Positions 35,590 to 44,387 of a stretch of 64,000 nt of DNA are shown one piece after another. The notes beneath the pieces were generated by a model, which did not search any database, was not told where the DNA came from, and saw only the letters and a list, made by a program, of their open reading frames with translations. Every line of letters starts with the position of its first letter. The stretch's first letter is position 1. A program made the position numbers and the translations under genes. This DNA is from Ryuthela nishihirai (Eukaryota > Arthropoda > Arachnida > Araneae > Heptathelidae): the NCBI GenBank assembly GCA_038380435.1, contig JAWZYU010000017.1, positions 23,993,283 to 24,057,282 of the forward strand. The letters run 5' to 3'.

Positions 35590-37240
35590 GTTTGAATTAT
35601 GCTTCCTCCCAGTCACCCTTGCTTCCAAAGGGGAAGGAAATTTGGGGGGGGGGACCTTAAATCTCAAAGCTTGTGATGTCTCCAGTGTCATGGGCTACCT
35701 CAAACATGACTCAAGAAAAGAGAGAAGAAAAATGTGGTTGATGTTTATGAGTCATATCAAATGCAAGTTTCTGGAGGTAGGTGCATTTAGTGACAAAAAA
35801 TTAAATATAAAATTTAAAAAAGTACATATCTTACTATTTGTGCCCTAAAAAGAAGAAAATAGAACTGAAACATATCAATGATGCGATCAGTTGCTGAATT
35901 TGTATTCACTCAAAGGATGATAGGGCACCAATTTACCTACCTACTTAACAAAATTGCCGGCATTCTATCTTCCTTTGAAGTGAAATACAAACTCAGTGAC
36001 TGATTGCACCATCAATATGCTTTAGGTTTATTTTCTACCTTTTAGGGTGCATATAGGAAGATAGGTATTTTATACATTTTTTAATTTATAATTTTTTTCT
36101 TTGTCACTAAAAACACCTACCTTCAAAAACTTTTATTGGATATATTACAGCAATATAAACAATATAAACAGCAATCACATTTTCCCTCCCCTTTCTTTGG
36201 AGACATCACAAGGTTTAATTTGAGGTATAACTCGTTAAGGTATTTGGTTTGAGGTATAACTCGTTAATTTGAGGTATAACTCGTTAAGGTTGACCCCTGC
36301 AAAAATCCTTCCCTTTATTGGGGAGGAGTATCAATATGCTTTACGTTTATTTTTTACTTTTTAGGGCCCTATAGGAAGATGGGTATTTCATTTTGTCACT
36401 AAAAACACCTACTTTCAAAATCTTTCATTTGATATATGACTCATAAATATTGAGAACATTTACCCCTCCCCTCTTTTGGAGTCAGATTTGAGATAGACCA
36501 TGGCATTGGAGACATCACAAGCTTTGAGATACAACTCATTAAAGCCGAACCCTGCAAAAATCTGCCCCCTCCCTTTATCAGGGAGGTGGGGAATAATGGG
36601 GACAAAATTCGAAATAGTTTATGGCCATCATTATATGAGCTTTCAATACCTAACTCATAACTGTAGGCCCTTGTTCAGATGATACAGTATATAGTAATGA
36701 TATAGTAGAATGACTTTTCCAGTTATTGTTTTTTGGGGGAAAGGAAACATAGGGAGTCAATTTTTTTTTTATAGATTATGGCATTCTCCGTGTTACAAGC
36801 TTTCATTTGGCACATAACTTTTACTTTCTGCACTCGCATTCAGGAGATAAAGGGAAACAATATTTTCCCTCTTTTTTTTAGGGGGGTAGAAAGCATGGAG
36901 GATCAATTTGTTGTAGCCTATGATATTCATTGTGTCAGTAGCATTCATTTGACGTATTACTTGTTACTTTCGGCCTTCGCATTCTGGAGATATAGTTTAA
37001 GAATAGTTTTTGTATTTCCTCTTTTTTAGTGGGGAGAAAGTATGGGGTATAATTTTTTTACAGCCTATGGCACTCCCTGCATCATAAGCTTTCATTTGGC
37101 ACAAAAATCAAAGTTTCTCTATCATGTTCGAAAGATATGGTAGAACAACATTTCGTCATATCCCCAAACCGACCAACAGACAAATGTCAAAGCCAAAAGC
37201 AATAGGAAGACAGGTAAAAATAAACAGCACATATCCTAAT
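35590..37240 (+). repeat. R2 element: inverted repeat followed by internal minisatellite-like units
   Basis: Starts with inverted arms at about 35690-35945 and 35975-36215; CCCTAAAAAGAAGAAAAT on one side mirrors ATTTTCTACCTTTTAGGGT on the other. It continues with several imperfect units of about 145 bases, each holding CCTATG(A/G)CA-CTC, AGCTTTCATTTGGCACATAA, a GGAGATATAG-like phrase and GGGGAGAAAGCATGGGG. It ends at AAATGTCAAAGCCAAAAGCA ATAGGAAGA near 37180-37213. The second locus at 59.0-60.67 kb has the same order, so these are two copies of one element with internal repeats and no coding potential. Confidence 0.7.
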
Positions 37241-37458
37241 ATACTCTTTTCAGTATAATGATTTGTTTTGTAGATGTAAGTATAATATAATCATAATCAA
37301 ACACATCAATGGTGCAATCAATTGCTGAATTTGTATTTACTTCAAAGGAAGACAGGAAAGATTTAAAAATGGAAGATTTTAAATACATACATGTTTTTTT
37401 TTTTAAATATCATGCTATTTTTAGATTTTTTGTACAAAAACACATGCATTTTAATTAT

Positions 37459-37560
37459 GAGGTCTTGTCTTCCTCACAGATCTACTGTGACATATAAATG
37501 ACAATTCCTCTCAGACCACTGTGGCAAGCAACTGCTTGAGGGGGGTATTTATTTTAATAT
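37459..37560 (+). mobile_element. SINE-A 3' fragment, diverged
   Basis: CTTCCTCACAGATCTACTGT and CTCAGACCACTGTGGCAAGC, then AACTGCTTGAGGGGGGTATT. It is plus-oriented and lacks the tRNA-like head. Confidence 0.6.
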
Positions 37561-37599
37561 TTTAACTATAAAAAAGTGAATTTTGAGTTTTTTTGCCAG

Positions 37600-38720
37600 T
37601 CACCATGAAACCTGAATACAGCTCTGCATAATGCTAATTACATTTCCACACCCATTAATGTATTACCCATCATTTTCAGTAATTAAATATCTGTATTAAA
37701 CTTCTTAACCACAAATACTAATAAACAACAAAATTAAAAACAAATATTCATTCAATAATTAAATACATTTATAATTATCACTATTAATATACATAACTAC
37801 AAATATTAATAAAAACAAGAAATAAGCACAATTAGTAGGCTATCGAAAATACAGACAGCCCTCCATCCATTTAAAAACACTTCATATCGTTAAAAAAAAA
37901 ACCTCCCCTAAATTACTCATTAATCTTCCTGCTTCCATTACAAACTGCAATTTTTCTACACCGATAATTCTATAATATCCAAAATTTCTATATAAAAACT
38001 GTTAAACACTTCCTAATATTCCTCATAAATCATATTAATAACAAATAAGTAATGAATATTTAACAAAATTAATATATCACTATAATACACTAATAATTAT
38101 TATATTATACATAACTACTAATAACCACTTAATTCATCTGAAACTACTGTAAACGAGATACATGTGCCCATTACACAACCACCATTTTCACTCCCATACA
38201 CAAAAACTTTAAACATTCTTTTGCAAAACATATTCCACCCCCTACTACATTAGAATCCTTTGAAAACCCACTGTATGTTTCTCCAAAAACTATTCTTTTC
38301 CTAACACCCCCAGAAAACTTCTACCTTTTTACCATTTCATTTCCGCATATTCCAAACTTTTGCTATTTTCTTACATACTCACAACAAAACACATATTATA
38401 TCCTACTAAACACAAAAATATGATTAAAAATAGGTCTGACCACTCCAACCTTCAAACCCTCACTACAAAGAACTCGCTGATAGATAACTGATGATGCGTG
38501 GGGGGGGGGAAATTACCCCCATGCACACACAAAAAGCTGCCAAACTCCCACTTCTGAATTACCTAGCCATAACATTACATAAGAGTTGGCTAACACTTTC
38601 AAACAACCCTCCTAATATTAAATAATTTTAATTCCTAAATACCTTAAATAACTTATCATTTACCCTATTTTAACCAAATTTTGAAAAAACAAGGGTGGAT
38701 AGATTACCTTTTTTCTATCT
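37600..38720. other. G-poor, C-biased intronic segment
   Basis: The plus strand is nearly devoid of G over about 1.1 kb. In 38161-38460 I count 89 C and 14 G. There is no recognised coding frame, RNA gene or repeat family. A run of nine G at about 38503 marks the right part. Origin unknown; see the finding. Confidence 0.6.
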
Positions 38721-38760
38721 ATCACGAAAAACTTCTCATAAAATATATACTAATTAACAG

Positions 38761-38791
38761 ATTCTGAAAAAAAAATTTCTTTTTTCAGAAT
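38761..38791. repeat. Small hairpin
   Basis: ATTCTGAAAAAA and TTTTTTCAGAAT flank AAATTTC. Flanking TAATTAACAG / TTATTAATTAAT partly extends the pairing. Confidence 0.5.
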
Positions 38792-38999
38792 TTATTAATT
38801 AATGTTTGATGTCTATCTTAACAGGGAATACTGTGCAATCACTATGGATTAATTTTTAAATATATACTATACATATCCACTTACATGTGACCATATCAGC
38901 AAGTTACCTAAGCAATAATGACAAAATACCCAAACATTAATGTCAAACCATGCACAACAGGTGACTTCACATTACCTACCAAAAAAATATATATATAAA

Positions 39000-39180
39000 T
39001 CATAGAGTTATAGGCCACCAACAACCCATGGTTACTCTAACATTGGCCAACAATAGTAGAGTACAAGCCTGCCCAATTTAAGTTTTCTCGAGGCACTCTT
39101 ATGCAAAAAAAACCTGACAGATGGTGCGCAAACACTTGATAAACAAACCATGTTGTCTACATAGGTTTTACATTAAGTGC
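39000..39180 (-). repeat. R3 dispersed repeat, inverted copy
   Basis: Read on the minus strand it has CAAGTGTTTGCGCACCATCT, then GGCAGGCTTGTACTCTACTA and TTGTTGGCCAATG. This matches the plus-strand copy at 41283-41720. Confidence 0.55.
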
Positions 39181-39959
39181 TTTCTGCGTTCGGATTTAAA
39201 ACTGCGATCTTTTCAAAACTAAAAATTTTTAATGCGCAATTTTTCAAATTTTCTCTATTCTTAAAGATGGTGATATGTGTTTTCCAATATGTAGGTCCAA
39301 AACAGGTGTGTATGATATAAAAACAAAAGGACAGAAATTGAAGATCAAAGGTCACAGGAGCTATGTATCACATATTCAAAGGGTATGTAAGACTTCTAAT
39401 GGACGGGGACCTCCCCCCTCCCATGTTACACAACTGACTACAAATTGGATTACCTTCAGAACCCCATGCCTTGAAGCTAAGGGGAGCGGGGTGAGGGAAA
39501 AAGCTGGGTCATGGGTCACATGGTATATATCCTTGTGCCTTTGATTGCCTTCGTTCTCTTGGTAGAGAAATTCGATACCTTTTACAAACAATCAATTTTT
39601 AAAACAACTATGAACTATATCAATTTCAAAAAAAAAATCAGAAAGACAGCTGAAAATGCATTGTAACTTTCAGATAAAAAAACTAGAAGGATGAAAGCAA
39701 AATAGCACGAGAAATTAAATCAAGAAAAACATGATGCTGAGTGCTTGGCATTCAAGGGCACAAAATTTCTCCACTCAGATGCTGAGCTAGTAGCACTAAA
39801 CAGGTTAATTGGGAGAAAGAAAGTTTTTTTTTTTGCATATTTCTGGCATCAAATTTCTTTTGTTGCTAATGCATAGAGTATTATATTAACAGCAATAATT
39901 CAAATTACTAACTCAGAGTAATATTTAATATATAATCAATTGTGCATGATTGACTTACA

Positions 39960-40360
39960 GGGGATCACGCTAATTCTAACCTCGGAAAGTGTAAATTGTG
40001 ATATTTCATCAATAACTATGCAACACCAAATCATAATTTATCTCTATAAAAACAATATTCTCTTAAAACAAAAAAATTGCATTTTTCCACCAACTTGGGT
40101 TTAAGTGGTCAATACATAATTGCCAATGGTACAACCTGACCTTCACATTCCACCATCAAAATTTTAAAGTTCTAGCATAAATACATTGTTTGCAATATTC
40201 ATTTGAAATTTCCAACTTTTTCAACAGTTAAAGTCGCATTCATAGCTTCTGCGAGACTAGAAAAGTGAAAATCTTAATATTTCATCAATACCTGTCTGTA
40301 AAAAAAAAGTTTCATCTCTATAAAGAAATTTGTTGAGAACAAAACAATTGCAATTCCCAC
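39960..40360 (+). repeat. R1 repeat copy interrupted by an RTE fragment
   Basis: Contains the R1 landmarks TTATCTCTATAAAAACAATA, TTGGGTTTAAGTGGTCAATA, CATTCCACCATCAAAATTTT and TACATTGTTTGCAATATTCA. It stops at CAATTCCCACC near 40361, where the RTE fragment begins. R1 resumes at 40988. Confidence 0.65.
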
Positions 40361-40987
40361 CAGGTGTCAAGTTTAGTTATCTTGGGAGCTATGTAACAGA
40401 TAATGGTGATGTGCGGCATGAGATTAACAGACGAATAGGGATTGCTGCTGGGACTTTTAAGAACCTATGGAGAGTGTGGAGAAATAGGCGTATACACCTA
40501 AAGACTAAAATTAGACTGTATAATAGTTTGGTTCTTTCTAGGGTTAGTTATGGTAGTGAAACTTGGACTCTTTGTAAACAAGATAACAGAAAACTAGATG
40601 TTTTTGATTCCAGATGCTTACGCAGTATCTTGGGCATTAGGTGGTTCAACTTTGTAACTAATGATGAGATTAGGGAAAGGAGTTTGCAACCTCCTTTAAG
40701 CAGCATATTGTGCAGAGAGAGACTCCGTTGGTTTGGCCATGTTGCCCGTATGAATAATTATAGATTGGCGAATAGGGTTATGAACAGTGTGCCTAAAGGC
40801 CTCAAAAAGAAGGGGAGACCTAGGATGCGGTGGGCAATGTCAAACAGGACCTTGTTAGAATTGGTGTGCAGTGGCCAGATGCAGTAGATGTAGCTCAGGA
40901 TAGACTTGCTTGGAGAACTAAATTGCACGGTCTGGTTGGACCTCCGTAGCCCATGGCTGCTTGAGGATGATGATGATGATGATGATG
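40361..40987 (+). mobile_element. RTE-like LINE, 5'-truncated copy
   Basis: A 627-base 3' fragment of the same family as the element at 43964-47748. It starts at the sequence equivalent to 46995 and runs through the C-terminal region after the reverse transcriptase domain (FSYLGSYVTDNGDVRHEINR ... LRWFGHVARMNNYRLANRV). A 4-base deletion near 40830 shifts the frame. It ends with the shared CCCATGGCTGCTTGA and six GAT units. 5' truncation is the usual outcome of target-primed reverse transcription. Confidence 0.85.
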
Positions 40988-41045
40988 GAAACTTCAGGAC
41001 GTTCACATTCCACCACCATAATTTCAAATATCTAATCATACATCA
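40988..41045 (+). repeat. R1 repeat, right remnant after the RTE insertion
   Basis: AAACTTCAGGACGTTCACAT, TCCACCACCATAATTTC, then ATACATCATTTGTA, continuing the R1 unit of 39960-40360. About 40-60 bases of the unit expected between CCCACC and AACTTC are absent, so the insertion came with a small deletion. Confidence 0.6.
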
Positions 41046-41282
41046 TTTGTAAAAAAAATTAAAAAAAAAACTAGTATTTTAGTTTGTTATTACAGTATAC
41101 AGAAGCAAAATCACCAAATTTATTATGATTTTTTTTAAATCTAAATCTCAATGTTTTTTCTTCTTGAAAACACTTTCCGATTAAAAATATTAACAGCATA
41201 TAAACTACAAACATAAAGGTAGTATATTTTCCTTCCCAGGGTTCTTTACATTCACGAAATTTGAAGTTTTGCTACTTTACAC

Positions 41283-41720
41283 GAAAACAACTAAAGAGAA
41301 TGGTTTGTTTGTCAAGTGTTTGTGCGCCATCTAGTAAGATTTTACATTATAGGAGGTTCACGTAAAAGTTCCTTTTTCGAGCAATTGCGAAAGCCTGTAC
41401 TCTATCATTGTTGGCCAAGCTCTAATATTACATTTCTACATCTGACTTTACACTTTGATGCAAGTTTCCCAAGCAGTGCCATCTCTTGGCTAAGGACCGT
41501 GAAAAGCCCCCTGTCAACAGTTAGTATGCCAATCAAATTCAGAAATGTCTGTATTTTTTATGCAAAAATGAAACAATTTTACCTTTTGGAGCATTTAAAC
41601 ACTTGCTTGGCCTATATGATAGTTTATAGGCCTGCCCAAATGTGAAAAAACATCAATTAGCATGCAGTGTCCTAAATATAAAATCTGAATAAAAATCAAT
41701 ATAAAAATGCAACCACCACA
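41283..41720 (+). repeat. R3 dispersed repeat copy
   Basis: Begins near CAAGTGTTTGTGCGCCATCT. It contains CCTGTACTCTATCATTGTTG and ends in GCCTGCCCAAATGTGAAAAA and a TAAAATCTGAATAAAAA tail. Partial copies lie at 39000-39180 (inverted), 58925-59040 and 60855-60912 (inverted). Confidence 0.55.
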
Positions 41721-41845
41721 CAAACAAGTCATATCTCTCGCTTTTGGATAAAGTAGCAATAATTCATCTTCAAAATGGATAAAATTTTAAAACTTGTTTT
41801 AAAAATCAGAAATACTGAAATTATTATTTTTAAATTCTGAATGCA

Positions 41846-41923
41846 TACTATGCAGAAGTCATTGGTAGCTGAGGGTGAGCAGCGTATGCCCCTCAGCTAC
41901 CAAATAATAACTTCTGCACTGTA
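41846..41923. repeat. Palindromic element (hairpin)
   Basis: TACTATGCAGAAGTCATTGG with TAGCTGAGGG pairs with CCCTCAGCTACCAA ... AACTTCTGCACTGTA around a 14-base loop. TA at both ends would suit a tiny mariner-type MITE. Confidence 0.55.
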
Positions 41924-42632
41924 TGTACTGAGAAGCTCTTATACACTGCCTGTACTCTATCGTTGTTGTCTAATACATCTCAGCACTATCTCAGTCATTA
42001 CTTTGGCTCCAGTCAGCAGCCTAACTATGATATATAAATCAAGCTCATCACTAGTGAAAGTTGTTCACCCTTTGTTTCTCTAATGCTACAGGCAAATACA
42101 GTTTATATGTTTATATATTAATGTATCTGCATTAATTTCAGCACAATATTTACATTAATAAGACATGGTTAACTGAGGTAATCCAACTGTATAATCAAGA
42201 ACATTTTAAGGGAATATACTACTAAGTTTTATCCCTTGTTTCTTCAGCTTTCAATAATTAATAAACCTAATAGCATAAGTCATGAAAAGCTTTATAAATG
42301 AAGTTTGCGAGTATGTTACATAATGTGCATTTTGAAATGCCACCTGTCGATAATTTGTGGAATCATTACTCACAATCTCGAAAGAGAATACTTTAAAAAC
42401 AACGATGTTCACTAATGCCTGTGAAAAATTAAATAATTAGGGATAGAGTAGTACGCATACAGAGAAGAATTTTTTACATTCACAACACATGAATCAAATA
42501 TCATTCTATAGATTTTTGAAAGAATAGCAGATTTCGAAAAGGTTGTAGGGCACCATGCATCAGAAAGTACACACACGAAACAAAAGGCATACAAATATTA
42601 CATTTATTTGAAGAAGTATAAGAATGTGTTAC

Positions 42633-42730
42633 CTTCCATGATACCAATCTTTACATGAATCACACTGAATCATAAAACGAGAAGAATCGTACGGTTCTCC
42701 ACATATACAATAAACACTTCTTGACGCCAT
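42633..42730 (-). CDS. KDM7: KDM7-type histone demethylase, coding exon 1 (PHD finger start)
   Basis: First coding exon of a PHF8/PHF2/KDM7A-like lysine demethylase. These are nuclear Fe(II)/2-oxoglutarate enzymes that bind H3K4me3 through an N-terminal PHD finger and remove methyl groups from other histone lysines through a JmjC domain. The exon starts at ATG 42730 and reads [19 protein letters not shown], then on to [10 protein letters not shown], the first half of a C4HC3 PHD finger. Zinc ligands visible here are C8, C10, C23, C26 and H31. Y7, Y14, M20 and W29 sit where the methyl-lysine cage lies in PHF8. The exon ends with a GTAACA donor at 42632 in phase 2, and the split codon is completed as Ser by exon 2. 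Known family members also begin within a few residues of the PHD finger, which supports this start. The gene runs leftward and leaves the window before the JmjC core. Whether it is the PHF8, PHF2 or KDM7A type cannot be decided; arthropods often have a single copy. Confidence 0.93.
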
Positions 42731-42800
42731 CTTATGAGCATGGAATTGTGCTGTGTTGCCATATATATAACTATTTTTCTTTAACTGTGGATATCAATAG
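42731..42800 (-). promoter_or_regulatory. Probable promoter/5' UTR of the KDM7 gene with a YY1-like motif at the start codon
   Basis: Immediately upstream of ATG 42730 on the minus strand, the sequence AAGATGGCG overlaps the start codon. It matches the core of the YY1 motif (AANATGGCG), which in animal housekeeping and chromatin genes often sits just downstream of the transcription start. A short TATATATATGG run lies about 30-40 bases further upstream, near 42759-42770. There is no clear CpG island. The assignment rests on position and motif only; the transcription start is not determined. Confidence 0.35.
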
Positions 42801-43225
42801 CGACCCTATATAGGTAGAGGTTGGCCACTTCAAAATTAAAACACCATGTTTTGTCGTCGTTCGGATTATTTTGCATGCAAAGCACAATGGTATTGCACGA
42901 ATATTTATGGATTCTGGAAAAAGGTAGGGCATTATTTCATACAGATTTCAGTATTCACGACTGGAGGCACTTTAGAAAACGACTAAAAACGAAAAGCAAT
43001 TTTATGGCATTGTTTTAAAAAAAAGAGAGAATAATTTCACTCTGTCATCTGTCTGTGAGCCTGTAGACAATGAACTTTTTTGCTTACATAAATAAATAAA
43101 AAATTCTTTTTGTGCTAGATAGACATTGGTAAAATATTACTATTTCCATTTGTGGAATCTCCCAAAAAATATAACTGTAACCCCTTGGCAGAGAAAAAAT
43201 TTGACCATTCCAAAACGAATATTCC
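42801..43225. other. Sequence upstream of the KDM7 gene, nothing recognised
   Basis: AT-rich, with one TTTTAAAA run; no exon, repeat or RNA gene recognised. It separates the KDM7 start from the RTE complex. Confidence 0.5.
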
Positions 43226-43231
43226 AAACGA

Positions 43232-43331
43232 AGTATTTATGTTCATCATCATCATCACCACCACCACCACCACCACCAACACCACCACCACCATCATCAT
43301 CGTCGTCGTCGTCGTCATCATCATCATCATC
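43232..43331. repeat. Compound trinucleotide microsatellite (LINE tail)
   Basis: On the plus strand ATC units are followed by ACC units (one ACA-like interruption), then ATC, GTC and ATC units. It is the 3' tail of the older RTE copy. Confidence 0.9.
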
Positions 43332-43963
43332 AAGCAGCCATGGGCTACGGAGGTCCCACAGATTAGTTAGAATTCCTTTCCTTTTTCTGTGCGGAGGTCC
43401 AATCAGACCATGCAATTTAGTTCTCCAAGCATATCTGTCCTGAACTACATTTACTGCATCTCGCCACTGCACACCAATTCTAACAAGGTTCCGTTTGACA
43501 TTGTTTGCCCACCGCATCCTAGTTCTTCCCCTCTTTCTGAGGTCTTTAGCCACACTGTTCATAACCCTATTCGCCAATCTATAATTATCCATACAGGCGA
43601 CGTGGCCAACCAATGGAGTCTCTCTCTGCGCAACATACTGTTCAGAGGAGATTAACGACTCCTTTGCCTAACCTCTTCATTACTTACAGATTTGAACTAC
43701 CTAATGACCAAAATACTGCGTAATCATTTAAAATGAAACGCACCCAGTTTCCTGTTATCTTGTTTATGAAGTATTCACTACCATAACTAACCTCAGACCA
43801 TAACTAACCTCAGAAAGAACCAAATTATTATACAGTCCAATTTCAGTCCTTAGGTGTATACGCCTATTTCTCCACACTCTCCACAAAATCTTAAAAGACC
43901 CGGCAGCAATCCCCTATTCGTCTGTTAATCTCACGCAGCATATCACCAGTATATATTACATAG
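43232..43963 (-). mobile_element. RTE-like LINE, older copy, 3' half
   Basis: The minus strand reads from GTAATATATACTGGTGATAT (43958, the broken point) through the C-terminal region (VGHVACMDNYRLANRVMNSV) to the CCATGGCTGCTTGA end and a compound trinucleotide tail at 43232-43331. It is the 3' half of the copy whose 5' half is at 47749-49850; the younger element sits between them. Stops and frameshifts are scattered through it. Confidence 0.85.
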
Positions 43964-44387
43964 GGCTTGTAAATGGTAGCTAGGCGTAAACTGGAAGGAG
44001 AGCTGTGTACCAATCCCCAGTGATGATGCACAGAACCGGCCAGGTCTAGCACCTAATGTCCGACCCTGCTTTCTCGTGGTGCAGGCCGTTAGTACCTTCC
44101 AAAAGAGATATTCTCTTTTGGAAGGGAACGGAAGGGGAGGGCTGCCAGTTCAGTATGGCCTACTGATCTGGTCATCTATGGCCACTTTTTTCTTTTTTTT
44201 CAACCCTGCTGAGGAGTGGTCAACTTCACAGGGTCCTGGTGCTGACCATTTATACCAACTAGACTGGACTTGTTTATAGATTTGAGCTTGATTATGGATC
44301 CTGGACTTGCTGCACTGGTGGGCCTCTGTTGAGGGAGAGTCTGCCGCTGTGTTTTCTGTTTGCTTCTGGGTTGCCAGCTCTAAGTGA

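Larger units (their letters stand above)
26208..42632. other. KDM7 intron 1
   Basis: About 16.4 kb between the two PHD-encoding exons, unusually long for an intron that splits one small domain. Its contents are listed separately: SINE-B cluster, mariner plus Tc1, SINE-A fragments, families R1 to R4, the G-poor segment and a truncated RTE copy. The intervals 26208-27185, 28240-29480, 32050-32395, 32545-33180 and 34150-35160 show no element I can identify with confidence. Confidence 0.7.

Noticed and set aside
43232..43331. Possible CRISPR-like regular array
   Set aside because: It is a simple trinucleotide microsatellite at the end of a LINE, with no spacers, in a eukaryotic genome.
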